Shown piece after piece: positions 9,370 to 17,745 of a stretch of DNA of 64,000 bases. Position 1 is the first letter of the stretch, and the number at the start of each line of letters is the position of its first letter. The notes under the pieces are model-generated. The model saw only the letters and a list, made by a program, of their open reading frames with translations. It was not told where the DNA came from and made no database searches. The position numbers and the translations under genes are program-made. Source of the stretch: an uncultured Eubacteriales bacterium (lineage in GTDB: Bacteria > Bacillota > Clostridia > Christensenellales > Borkfalkiaceae); the NCBI GenBank assembly GCA_905209085.1, contig CAJLRM010000011.1:5255-69254 (forward strand), given 5' to 3'.

Positions 9370-10431
9370 GTGCAAAAAGTAATCGCGAAAATCAATCTCA
9401 AAGCAATCGAATACAATGCCGCCGCCTTCAAGGCGCTGTCCAAGACAAAGCTTTGCGCGGTGGTGAAAGCCGACGCCTACGGGCACGGGGCGGAAGCGGT
9501 CGCGTGCGCGCTGAGCGCCGTCGCGGATATGTTCGCCGTCGCCCTTCTCGACGAGGCGAAGTCCATTCGCGTCGCGGCGTGCGGAAAGCCCGTTCTCGTG
9601 CTTACCCCGCCCGCGGACGAAACGCAGGCGGCGGAACTTATCCTGGGCGGATTTATCGCCTCCGTGCCCGATTTGAAGACGGCGCGGCTGGTGGCGGAAA
9701 CGGCGGAGAAGTTCGGCAGGCGCTTTAAGATTCATCTCAAAGTGAACACGGGGATGAACCGTTACGGCATGAACGCTTCTCTGCTGGGAAAGGTGTGTCT
9801 GTTTTTAAAGGCGCATCCCGAAGTGGAGGTGGAGGGACTGTATTCCCATCTCTACACCCATTCCCGCGAGGAATCGGAAAGACAGCGCCTCTTGTTTTTA
9901 AGGATGAAAGGGGTGTGCGAGAAATACTATCCCTCCGTGCTCTGTCATCTGTCCGCTACATACGGCGCCCTTTTGGGCGAGGCGTTCTCCTTCGATATGG
10001 TGCGCGTGGGGCTGGGGCTTTACGGCTATCTGCCCGAGGGAATCGACCCCGCTCTGCGGGAGCGGATCTCCCTGCGTCCCGCCATGGCGGTGTACGCGCA
10101 GGCGGTGCAGAGCAGGAAGTATTCCTTCGGCGGCGCGGGGTACGGGGTACTTTGCGAAGAGGCGAAAACGCACCTTTCCTATCTCACCGTCTGGCGGGTA
10201 GGCTATGCGGACGGCTTCGGATGGAAAAAGGACAACGGCATGAACGGCGGGGAAAAGAACCTTTCCAATCTCTGTATGGACGTGTGCGTCCGCAAAGGGC
10301 GGCGCGTTCGCGGCTCTTTTACGCCGGTCATGACGGACGCGGCGGAAACGGCGGAAAAATCGGGCACCATCTGTTATGAGATTTTGTGCGCGGCTACCCG
10401 TCGGGCGGAGTTTGTATATGAATATCGATAA
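9370..10431 (+). CDS. alr: Alanine racemase
   Basis: A 353-residue PLP-dependent enzyme that makes D-alanine for peptidoglycan. The PLP lysine is K33 in VVKADAYGHG, and the C-terminal domain carries the catalytic-tyrosine segment VGYADGFG. The protein is slightly shorter than the usual 370-390 residues but complete at both ends. The start is a GTG at 9370. There is no visible Shine-Dalgarno, and a TATAAT lies only five bases before the GTG, so the mRNA may be leaderless. It overlaps the next gene by 14 bp. Confidence 0.92.
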   Translation: MQKVIAKINLKAIEYNAAAFKALSKTKLCAVVKADAYGHGAEAVACALSAVADMFAVALLDEAKSIRVAACGKPVLVLTPPADETQAAELILGGFIASVPDLKTARLVAETAEKFGRRFKIHLKVNTGMNRYGMNASLLGKVCLFLKAHPEVEVEGLYSHLYTHSREESERQRLLFLRMKGVCEKYYPSVLCHLSATYGALLGEAFSFDMVRVGLGLYGYLPEGIDPALRERISLRPAMAVYAQAVQSRKYSFGGAGYGVLCEEAKTHLSYLTVWRVGYADGFGWKKDNGMNGGEKNLSNLCMDVCVRKGRRVRGSFTPVMTDAAETAEKSGTICYEILCAATRRAEFVYEYR

Positions 10432-11020
10432 ACTGCATATCGTGGAAAGCGGCGCGCTTTCCGTTTCGGAAAGAAAAGCGTCCCTGCGTTCGTATATGAA
10501 AAAACGTCGGGGCGAAAACGAAAACCGCGACGTCAAGGAAGCGCTGCTGCTCGAAAATTTTTTGAAATCGGGCGCTGCGGAGCGGGAAAGCTTTTTCGTC
10601 TATATGAGCTTTTCTTCCGAAGCGCCGACGGACAAGCTCATCGCGTATCTGCTTGCTCAAAACAAGAGGGTGTACTGTCCAAGGACGGAGGGCGGGGAGA
10701 TCGTGCCCGTAGAGTACGGAGAAGATTTTTCCCTCTCGCCCTACGGCATCCGCGAGCCGCTCGGAAAGGCATACGAGGGAAAGATAGACGCGGCGGTGCT
10801 TCCCCTTCTCGCGGTGGACGAAAGAGGCTCGCGCCTCGGGTACGGCAGAGGATATTACGACAGATTTTTGAAACGGCACCCCGAAACGAAACGCATCGCC
10901 TATTGTTTCGATTTTCAGCTGGTGCGGGAGGTCCCTCGCGAGGAATGGGATATACCCGCGGAGGAGATCGTTACGGACAAGCGTCGGCTGCTTGCGAAAA
11001 AGCGGGATGGGGAGTTTTGA
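10418..11020 (+). CDS. 5-formyltetrahydrofolate cyclo-ligase
   Basis: A 200-residue ATP-dependent ligase that converts 5-formyl-THF to 5,10-methenyl-THF, returning folate to the one-carbon pool. The C-terminal signature LGYGRGYYDRFLKR (about residues 144-157) is diagnostic, and KRxLR-type basic residues lie near the N-terminus (ERKASLRSYMKKRR). The ATG at 10418 is chosen because a GGAG-like site precedes it; an in-frame upstream start would lie deep inside alr. It is coupled to alr by overlap. Confidence 0.9.
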   Translation: MNIDKLHIVESGALSVSERKASLRSYMKKRRGENENRDVKEALLLENFLKSGAAERESFFVYMSFSSEAPTDKLIAYLLAQNKRVYCPRTEGGEIVPVEYGEDFSLSPYGIREPLGKAYEGKIDAAVLPLLAVDERGSRLGYGRGYYDRFLKRHPETKRIAYCFDFQLVREVPREEWDIPAEEIVTDKRRLLAKKRDGEF

Positions 11021-11228
11021 AAGACGTTGCCCTCCCGCCGCGCCGGGGCAAGGCGGAAAATGCGGTTTGGAATAAAAATTCTTAAAAGTGCGTATCGCTC
11101 GCCGTCGGAATTTTCGCTCTTCTCCGCTTCGCGCCTCGCCCCAAGAGAAGAGCCGCTTCAAAATCCGTGCCCCCTTGCGTCCGCTCTGAAAAATTCAACT
11201 AAAGAAGAAATCAAAATCGGAGGAAGAT

Positions 11229-11969
11229 ATGTCTAATTTCAAGACGAAATGGAAGGTGTTTTGGAGGATCGTCGGCGAATGTTTCATGCGTTCGCTGACG
11301 CCTTCCGTAATGTTTTTTGTCGCCGGATTGGTGCTGCTGATGCTGCAATCCAAAAATTTCGGACTTTCGGCGCAGATGGCATGGGCGGCGCTGTGCGCGG
11401 TCGTCGCGCTGGCGTATAACGGCTTTCTGATGTGGATCTGCGGCGGAAATCATTACGAGATGCTCGTTTCGGGAAATCTGAAACGCCGTTCCGCGATGCA
11501 GTCCGGCAGCGAGCTCAACATGGCGAGCTACAAATTTCAGAAAGAGTACCGCCCGTGGAAGGGCTTTGCCATCGGCGCCTTCGTTTCCCTGCTGCTGATC
11601 GTCGGCAGCATCGTGCTCGGCTGCAATCAGACGGCTATCGTCGAGGCCGCCACGAACGAAGAAGTGACGCTCACGACGGGGCTCGCCGCGGTTTCTCTCA
11701 TCTTCTATTGCCTCGCGGGCTGGGTGCTGCTGCCCATTCTCGAACTGAATATCGCGGGCACGGCGGTCAGCTTTTTCGTGGGCTGCGCTTTTGCGCTGCT
11801 GCCCGTCTGCGTTTCGGGCGGCTTCTATATCGGCGGCGCTTACGGCCGCCGCAACAAGACGGTGCGTCAGCAGGAGATCGCCGCCCGCGCGGCGGAGGAA
11901 GAAGCCAATCGACCGAAAAAGATCAACTACGGCGGGCTTCCCGGCACGAAGCCCAAAAAGCGCAAATAA
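11229..11969 (+). CDS. Multi-pass membrane protein of unknown function
   Basis: A 246-residue membrane protein. It has about five hydrophobic segments, near residues 20-42, 48-66, 114-135, 150-172 and 178-200, and a basic C-terminal tail (RPKKINYGGLPGTKPKKRK). I do not recognise the family. A perfect GGAGGA site precedes the ATG. The preceding 200 bp and the rsmD gene after it show no metabolic link. The tail suggests a cytoplasmic, perhaps nucleic-acid- or lipid-facing, C-terminus, which is inference. Confidence 0.7.
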   Translation: MSNFKTKWKVFWRIVGECFMRSLTPSVMFFVAGLVLLMLQSKNFGLSAQMAWAALCAVVALAYNGFLMWICGGNHYEMLVSGNLKRRSAMQSGSELNMASYKFQKEYRPWKGFAIGAFVSLLLIVGSIVLGCNQTAIVEAATNEEVTLTTGLAAVSLIFYCLAGWVLLPILELNIAGTAVSFFVGCAFALLPVCVSGGFYIGGAYGRRNKTVRQQEIAARAAEEEANRPKKINYGGLPGTKPKKRK

Positions 11970-12015
11970 CGCCGCGGCTTTTCAGGCGTAGGCGCGGCAG
12001 GAACGAGGAGAATGT

Positions 12016-12558
12016 ATGCGCATCATCGGAGGAAAATATAAGAGCAGGGTATTGGCGGAGTTTCCCGGAACGGACGTTCGTCCGACGGGGGACAGGGTGA
12101 AAGAGTCCCTCTTCAATATCCTTTCTTTGAAAATAGGCGGGGCGCGGGTATTGGATCTGTTCTGCGGCAGCGGCGCGCTGGGACTCGAATGTCTTTCCCG
12201 CGGCGCGAAGGAAGCGGTGTTTAACGATTTTTCGTCCGAAAGCATCCGCCTGCTCGAAAAGAACATGAAGGCGCTCGGCGTCGTAAAGGGCGCGGAAGGC
12301 AAGGTGTATACGCTGGATTTTTCCGTCTGCCTGGACGGCTTGAAAGGCGGATTCGATCTGATCTTTCTCGATCCTCCCTATCGCTTCGAGTACGGCGTTC
12401 CCGCGCTCGAAAAAATAGCGCGGAGAGGACTTTTGAACGAAAACGGCATCGCGGTGTACGAACGGGACAAGCCTTTTGAAGAAAGGATAGACGGTCTGGA
12501 AAAATACGACGAACGCCGATACGGCAGAACGTATCTGACTTTTTTCCGCAAGATTTGA
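12016..12558 (+). CDS. rsmD: 16S rRNA (guanine966-N2)-methyltransferase
   Basis: A 180-residue SAM methyltransferase that would modify G966 of 16S rRNA. The N-terminal MRIIGGKYKSR start, the SAM motif VLDLFCGSGALGLE (about residues 45-58) and the catalytic motif FLDPPY (residues 117-122) are all present. The length is that of the family. AGGAG lies before the ATG. coaD follows after 150 bp, the standard rsmD-coaD order in Bacillota. Confidence 0.94.
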   Translation: MRIIGGKYKSRVLAEFPGTDVRPTGDRVKESLFNILSLKIGGARVLDLFCGSGALGLECLSRGAKEAVFNDFSSESIRLLEKNMKALGVVKGAEGKVYTLDFSVCLDGLKGGFDLIFLDPPYRFEYGVPALEKIARRGLLNENGIAVYERDKPFEERIDGLEKYDERRYGRTYLTFFRKI

Positions 12559-12710
12559 TTCGGGCGAACAAAAGGAATTGCGGACAAAAAAGCCGCTCCC
12601 GCGCCGCGGGGACGAAAAAAGGGCGGCCCTTTGCCGCCAAGGGACGAAAGACGCGCCCGAGCTTTTGTCGAAGAGATAGAGAAATTTGAGATCGGGCGAA
12701 AAAGGGTATC

Positions 12711-13208
12711 ATGAGAAAATGCGTATTTGCGGGCACGTTCGATCCGCCCACGCTGGGACATAAAGCGCTCATCGAGGACTGCCTTACACTGTTCGACGAA
12801 GTGGCGGCGGCGGTGATGGTCAACCCCGGAAAACAGCCGTATTTTACGGAAAAGCAGCGGGAAGAAATGCTGCGGCTGATGTTCCCGAATGAGGAGCGGG
12901 TGAAGATCGTCTTTTTCACGGGCACGGCCGCGGAGCTTTTGAAGCGGGAAGGGACGAATATTTACGTCCGCGGGCTTCGCAATACGGTGGATTTCGAATA
13001 CGAGAACGCCAATTATTTCGCCTCGCGGAAACTCGATAAGGAGATGCTGACCGTCTATCTTCCCTGTCGGCAGGAGCTGCTGCACGTGAGTTCCACCATG
13101 GTGAAAAACAGTCTGCGTTTCCATACGCCCATCGACGAGTACGTGACGGACGAAGTGAAGAAGTATATTTACGCGCTGGAAGGCGCGCCGGAAACACGGC
13201 GGGAGTGA
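12711..13208 (+). CDS. coaD: Phosphopantetheine adenylyltransferase
   Basis: A 165-residue nucleotidyltransferase that makes dephospho-CoA from 4'-phosphopantetheine and ATP. The T/HxGH signature appears as GTFDPPTLGH near the N-terminus. VRGLRNTVDFEYE and the SSTMVK motif of the family follow. Length and spacing are standard. The Shine-Dalgarno is weak (AAAAGGG). In many Clostridia a ylbJ-type gene follows coaD. Here that gene is present but inverted and 2.5 kb away, with aroF and pheA in between. Confidence 0.94.
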   Translation: MRKCVFAGTFDPPTLGHKALIEDCLTLFDEVAAAVMVNPGKQPYFTEKQREEMLRLMFPNEERVKIVFFTGTAAELLKREGTNIYVRGLRNTVDFEYENANYFASRKLDKEMLTVYLPCRQELLHVSSTMVKNSLRFHTPIDEYVTDEVKKYIYALEGAPETRRE

Positions 13209-13245
13209 CACGGCGCAAAGGATAAAAAGGAGTTTTTACGATACG

Positions 13246-14268
13246 ATGTTAGAGAAACAGTATTACATCCCCGAGCCGGAGGAGTTCATGGCGGAATCCC
13301 CGCTCTCCCCGGAATTGAAAGAGATGAAACGCCGCAGGGACGAAGAGGTGAAGGCAGTGGTGTCGGGCAGGAGCGGCAAAATGCTCATGATCGTCGGACC
13401 CTGTTCCGCACACGAATCCGCGCCCGTGCTCGAATATATCTCCCGGCTGGGCAAGCTCAACGAGCGGGTCAAAGAGAAACTGGTCTTGGTGCCGAGAATT
13501 TACACCAATAAACCCCGCACCAAAGGGGTGGGGTATAAGGGAATGTTCATTCAGCCCGATCCCGAGGGGGAGGCGGACATCGTGCGCGGCATCCGCAGCA
13601 TCCGCGCGCTGCATATCGCCGCGATGAAAGAATCGGGACTGACGGCTGCGGACGAAATGCTCTATCCCGAAAATACGGCTTACGTCGAGGATCTTTTGTC
13701 CTATCACGCCATCGGCGCGAGAAGCGTCGAAAATCAGCTGCATAGATTGGTGGCGAGCGGCATCGACACGCCCGTGGGCATGAAGAATCCCATGAGCGGC
13801 AACCTGCCCGCGATGATCAATTCCATCTTCGCCGCGCAAAGCCCTCAGGTGTTTAAATACCGCAATTATCAGGTGCGTTCGGCGGGCAATCCCTACGCGC
13901 ACGCCATCCTCCGCGGCGGCGTGGACGGAGCGGGCGCCGACGTGCCTAATTTCCACTATGAAACGGTGATGCGGGTGGCGGAACTGTATGCGGGCGCAAA
14001 GCTGCAAAATCCCGCCATCATCATCGACTGCAACCATTCCAATTCGGCAAAGCAATGCCGTCAGCAGATCCGCATCGCCCAGGAGGTCATGCAGAACCGC
14101 CGCTTCGGCAGCGATTTCAAAAAGCTCGTCAAGGGCTTCATGATAGAAAGCTTCCTCGTGGAAGGCAGTCAACCCACGGGCGAGGTGTTCGGCAAATCGA
14201 TCACCGACCCCTGCCTCGGCTGGGAAGATACCCAGCGGTTGATTCTCGACATCGCCGAGTCCGTATAA
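13246..14268 (+). CDS. aroF: 3-deoxy-7-phosphoheptulonate (DAHP) synthase, AroFGH type
   Basis: The first enzyme of the shikimate pathway, joining PEP and erythrose-4-phosphate. The protein is 340 residues long and matches the type I-alpha (AroG/F/H) class: IVGPCSAHE at about residues 49-57, RIYTNKPRTKGVGYKG at about 82-97, and a C-terminal SNSAKQ and GSQPTGEVFGKSITDPCLGW. Type I-beta is frequent in Bacillota, so this type is worth noting. AGGAG lies 12 bases before the ATG. pheA lies 540 bp downstream, consistent with aromatic amino acid synthesis. Confidence 0.94.
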   Translation: MLEKQYYIPEPEEFMAESPLSPELKEMKRRRDEEVKAVVSGRSGKMLMIVGPCSAHESAPVLEYISRLGKLNERVKEKLVLVPRIYTNKPRTKGVGYKGMFIQPDPEGEADIVRGIRSIRALHIAAMKESGLTAADEMLYPENTAYVEDLLSYHAIGARSVENQLHRLVASGIDTPVGMKNPMSGNLPAMINSIFAAQSPQVFKYRNYQVRSAGNPYAHAILRGGVDGAGADVPNFHYETVMRVAELYAGAKLQNPAIIIDCNHSNSAKQCRQQIRIAQEVMQNRRFGSDFKKLVKGFMIESFLVEGSQPTGEVFGKSITDPCLGWEDTQRLILDIAESV

Positions 14269-14812
14269 AGGAATCTAAGCGGGGGTAGCCGCAGGACAGG
14301 CGATCGAAAAGATCGGCGTAGTTCTCTTCGACAAAGGAAAAAAAGACGCGCTTTTCCGCCGGGCACATTCAAGGTATCATCGGCAAGCGAGAACAACGTA
14401 TGCGCGGTTTTTCGTAAACGCGGGATTCCTCCGCGACAGAAGGCGGAAAAGAGTAGTCGGACGCAACGTATTCCTCGTTTTTTGTAAAGGAAAAATGTCC
14501 TTCGCGGCCGGCTTATGCCTAAACCGAAGAGCCGCGGAAAATAAAATGCCGTTCGCATACTCAATAAGCGATGGAGCGCTATGTACATAAGTCCGCACTC
14601 AAATAGCCGGGAAAATGTCGTAAGACTTGTCGTTTGTATATTGGGTAAGACGCCGGGCGCTGCGTACAACGGCAAACGCAAAGAACGAGGTTTTCCGGGC
14701 GGCGGGCATTTTTCAAAGCGCGCGGAAAAAGCGTGAAAAAAAGGGCGAAGATGCGGGGAAAGCGCTGAAATGAAAATGCGCAATAAAGGGTATAATAAGG
14801 AGAAGACACATT
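14269..14812. other. 540-bp aroF-pheA spacer without a recognisable gene
   Basis: This is unusually long for a gene-dense stretch. I see no convincing gene, T-box, terminator or tRNA. A 204-codon minus-strand open frame overlaps the aroF 3' end and has neither a ribosome-binding site nor a family signature. Its composition resembles degraded coding sequence. Confidence 0.45.
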
Positions 14813-15661
14813 ATGAAAATAGCCTATTTGGGACCGGAGGGCAGCTATTCCCATCTGGCGGCGGAAAATTTTTTGCAAACGGAGGGGACTTCCTCCTCCT
14901 TCGAGCGCAGCGAGTGCATTCCTTTCCGAAATTTCCCCGAAGTTCTGCGCGCCGTGGAATCGGGACTTGTCCATGCGGCGGCGGTGCCCATCGAAAACAG
15001 CTTGCAGGGCGGCGTTTTGCAAAATCTCGATCTTTTGCAGGCGTCGGAGGATCTGTACGCCGTGAAGGAACTTATTTTGAGAATCGATCATCGCCTGATT
15101 TACAGGGCGGGCGCTTCCTATGAAGAGATCGGGCGGGTATATTCCCACCGTCAGGCGCTGGATCAGTGTTCCGTCTTCCTCGCGCAAAAAATGCCGTTTG
15201 CTTCCTTGAAAGAAACGGAATCGACGGCTTTCGGCATTTCCCGGGCGGCGGAAGATTTTTCGGGCAAGAGCGCCGCGATCGCGGGCGCCCATACCTCGCC
15301 TCTCCCCGAGGGGTTCGAGATGAGCGAAAAATGCATTTCGGACGAACAAAACAATTTTACGCAATTTTTGCTCGTGAAAAAGGGCAGGGAAAGCCTGCCC
15401 CGAAACAGCGATAAGCTCTTCTTTTCCGCCGTTTGCCCGCATCGCCCGGGAAGTCTTCTCGCCCTGCTGCAAATCATTGCGGAATACGGCATCAACATGA
15501 CGAAGATAGAGAGCCGCCCCGTCAAAAACAGGCCGGGAGATTATCGATTTTTCGTGGAAGCGGAGGGCGACGTCGGCGGCGAACTCGTCCGAAAAGCGCT
15601 TGCCGAAATAGCCGCCGATACGCTGGAATGTAAACTCATCGGCGCCTATAAACGGGCTTGA
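14813..15661 (+). CDS. pheA: Prephenate dehydratase
   Basis: A monofunctional prephenate dehydratase of 282 residues, converting prephenate to phenylpyruvate for phenylalanine synthesis. The N-terminal lobe starts IAYLGPEGSYSHLAAENF. The family's TRF-type catalytic motif appears as NNFTQF at about residues 180-185, with Gln in place of the usual Arg. A C-terminal ACT domain (RPGSLLALLQ..NMTKIESRP, about residues 202-280) is the site of phenylalanine feedback in the family. GGAG lies 11 bases before the ATG. Confidence 0.92.
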   Translation: MKIAYLGPEGSYSHLAAENFLQTEGTSSSFERSECIPFRNFPEVLRAVESGLVHAAAVPIENSLQGGVLQNLDLLQASEDLYAVKELILRIDHRLIYRAGASYEEIGRVYSHRQALDQCSVFLAQKMPFASLKETESTAFGISRAAEDFSGKSAAIAGAHTSPLPEGFEMSEKCISDEQNNFTQFLLVKKGRESLPRNSDKLFFSAVCPHRPGSLLALLQIIAEYGINMTKIESRPVKNRPGDYRFFVEAEGDVGGELVRKALAEIAADTLECKLIGAYKRA

Positions 15662-15772
15662 AAGGCGAAAAGGAGTCCCGTTTGCGGAGCGTAAAGGACG
15701 AATTTCAAGGCGGGAAAAGAACGATGGAAAGAGCGTTCTGAAAAGAGAGGCTTTGAGGAGAAACGCGCCGCG

Positions 15773-16825
15773 TCACAGGGATACAAACAACAGACAGAGA
15801 AAGAAAGCTCCCAATGCCTGAACGAGTTTGACAAAGAGGAAAAAGGGAAGCTTGATGCCTGCGGAGCGCAGATAGGCGATCTGCTGAAAGAGGATGCTCG
15901 CGCCGCCCAAAGTGATGAGAAAGGCGCAGCAAGGTGCGGCGAGATTTGTGGACAGTCCCGCCAAAGCGAGGCATCCTCCCGTCATTTCGACGAGTCCCTT
16001 CGTCACTCCTTCGGCGCATACGGCGAGGGCAGGGATTTGTTTAAGCAATTTTTGCAGGGGATACAGCAGTTTGAAATCCACGCACATGGACGCGAGTACG
16101 TAAAATACCGCGATACATCCGCCGACGGCGAGCGCGGAGATCACCGAGCTTTGCACGCATTCGGAAAGGGAAAAATCTGAGGCGGGAGGCGCGGCGGACG
16201 CTGTCCTTCCCGTTTGCCGGGACGCCGCCGGGTCTTTCCTTTTCCGCAAGGAGAGGAAAAAACGCACCGCAACGGCGGAGAGGAGAACGGCGAGGACGTG
16301 CGCCGCGAGAATGATAAATCCCGTGCGCTTGTCGCCGAACATCCCCGCGCCCACGCTGCCGATGATGAACAGGGGGCCGGAAGTGGAACAGGCGCAGGCG
16401 AGGATTTCGGCGTCCGATCGGGAGAGCAAGTCGTCCTTTCTCATCCCCGCTACTAGACTCGCCCCCACGGGATAGCCCGAGAGAACGCTCATGAAAAAAC
16501 AAAATCCCCCTTCGCCGCCCGTTCCGAACAGCGCCTTGGAAAGGGGCGTGAAGGCGCGCGAAACCTTTTCCGCTCCGCCCGTCTGCCGCAGGAGCGCGGT
16601 GACGAAGAGAAAGGGAAATACGGCGGGCAGCACGTTGAGCGCCCATATCGTGATCCCGTCAAGACAGACGGGGACGTAGCGCTCGGGAAAAAGCGCGAAT
16701 ATCACCGCAAAGGCGAGCAAAAACGCGGTGAGGGCGCCTCTTTTGAGAGAAAAGGTCTTGGCTTTTTTGCCCGGTAAAATATTTTCGGCGCTTCCCCGCG
16801 CCGATGCGGGAGAGATTGTTCGCAT
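15773..16825 (-). CDS. YlbJ/SpoVV-like membrane protein (Gate domain)
   Basis: A 350-residue multi-pass membrane protein with the nucleoside-recognition (Gate) domain of the YlbJ family. Characteristic segments are WALNVLPAVFPFLFVTALL near residue 60, SGYPVGASLV near residue 115 and STSGPLFIIGSVG near residue 147. In B. subtilis YlbJ (SpoVV) acts in dipicolinic acid transport during sporulation. Whether this organism forms spores cannot be told here. It is minus-strand, and divergent from the patatin gene by 83 bp. Confidence 0.82.
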   Translation of the reverse strand: MRTISPASARGSAENILPGKKAKTFSLKRGALTAFLLAFAVIFALFPERYVPVCLDGITIWALNVLPAVFPFLFVTALLRQTGGAEKVSRAFTPLSKALFGTGGEGGFCFFMSVLSGYPVGASLVAGMRKDDLLSRSDAEILACACSTSGPLFIIGSVGAGMFGDKRTGFIILAAHVLAVLLSAVAVRFFLSLRKRKDPAASRQTGRTASAAPPASDFSLSECVQSSVISALAVGGCIAVFYVLASMCVDFKLLYPLQKLLKQIPALAVCAEGVTKGLVEMTGGCLALAGLSTNLAAPCCAFLITLGGASILFQQIAYLRSAGIKLPFFLFVKLVQALGAFFLCLLFVSL

Positions 16826-16908
16826 AACGATTTATCCTTATGAGGACGAGCGGGAAAATATGAAATAAAAAAGAGAGAAAACGAAAAAAAGATAGTGAGG
16901 TGAAAAAA

Positions 16909-17697
16909 ATGAGCAGGAAAAAGACACTCGGATTTGCTTTGGGCAGCGGCGGCAGTCGCGGCGTTTCGCACGTCGGATTTTTACAGGCGATGGAAGAAGC
17001 GGGAATAAAACCCGATTTTCTGACGGGCTGTTCGATGGGCTCGGTGGTGGGCGCGGCGTATGCGGTGGGGATGACGCCCGCCGAAATGCGCGAGGCGATA
17101 TGCAAGCTGAAACCGCTGGATTTGCTCGACGTCACGGCGAAGCCGGGCGGACTGTTCGACACCCGCAAGGTGCGCAAGATTTTGAAAAAATATTTCGGCG
17201 ACATCACGTTCGATCAGTTGAAAATCCCCTTTCGCTGCGTGGCGGTGGATATGCACACGCAATCGGTGGTGACTTTTTCCGAGGGGAGCGTTTTGGACGC
17301 CGTGGTGGCTTCCTCGTGCATTCCCGCTATCTTCAAGCCCATCGAACGGGACGGATACCGCCTCGTGGACGGAGGAATTTTGGAGCGCGTCCCCGCGAGT
17401 CAGCTCAAAGAGATGGGCGCGGATAAGATCGTGGCGATCGACGTGCTGGGGCAGAGGCAGTGCACCAAGGACAAGATCCCGGGTACCATCGGTATGCTTC
17501 TCGAAGTCATCGATTTAATGGACAATTACAGGACGAAGCGCCGCCGCGAGGAGAACGAAAAGATCATCGATCTCTGGCTGGAACCCGACCTTGGGACCAT
17601 GAGCCAATACACTTTCAAAACCTTCCCCTTCGCATACGATCAAGGCTATAAGATGGGCATAGAGTACGCGGAGAAGATCAAGAGCCTGACCGAGTAA
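16909..17697 (+). CDS. Patatin-like phospholipase
   Basis: A 262-residue serine hydrolase of the patatin/RssA family. The oxyanion loop GSGGSRG lies near residue 12, the nucleophile elbow GCSMGS near residues 40-45, and the catalytic Asp in the VDGGILER segment near residue 155. There is no signal peptide, so it is probably cytoplasmic. The ATG at 16909 is chosen because AGGTG sits seven bases before it; a GTG at 16900 would fall within that site. The natural substrate is unknown. Confidence 0.88.
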   Translation: MSRKKTLGFALGSGGSRGVSHVGFLQAMEEAGIKPDFLTGCSMGSVVGAAYAVGMTPAEMREAICKLKPLDLLDVTAKPGGLFDTRKVRKILKKYFGDITFDQLKIPFRCVAVDMHTQSVVTFSEGSVLDAVVASSCIPAIFKPIERDGYRLVDGGILERVPASQLKEMGADKIVAIDVLGQRQCTKDKIPGTIGMLLEVIDLMDNYRTKRRREENEKIIDLWLEPDLGTMSQYTFKTFPFAYDQGYKMGIEYAEKIKSLTE

Positions 17698-17745
17698 AGG
17701 CAAAAGACAAAAATCGCGGACGATCATTTTCGATTTGAGGAATTT

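Noticed and set aside
14169..14783. 204-codon minus-strand open frame between aroF and pheA
   Set aside because: It overlaps aroF, has no ribosome-binding site, and reads as low-complexity Arg/Pro/Leu-rich sequence.
14791..14796. TATAAT just before pheA
   Set aside because: The AAGGAG ribosome-binding site follows immediately, so a transcript from this box would start after it; the -35 is also missing.
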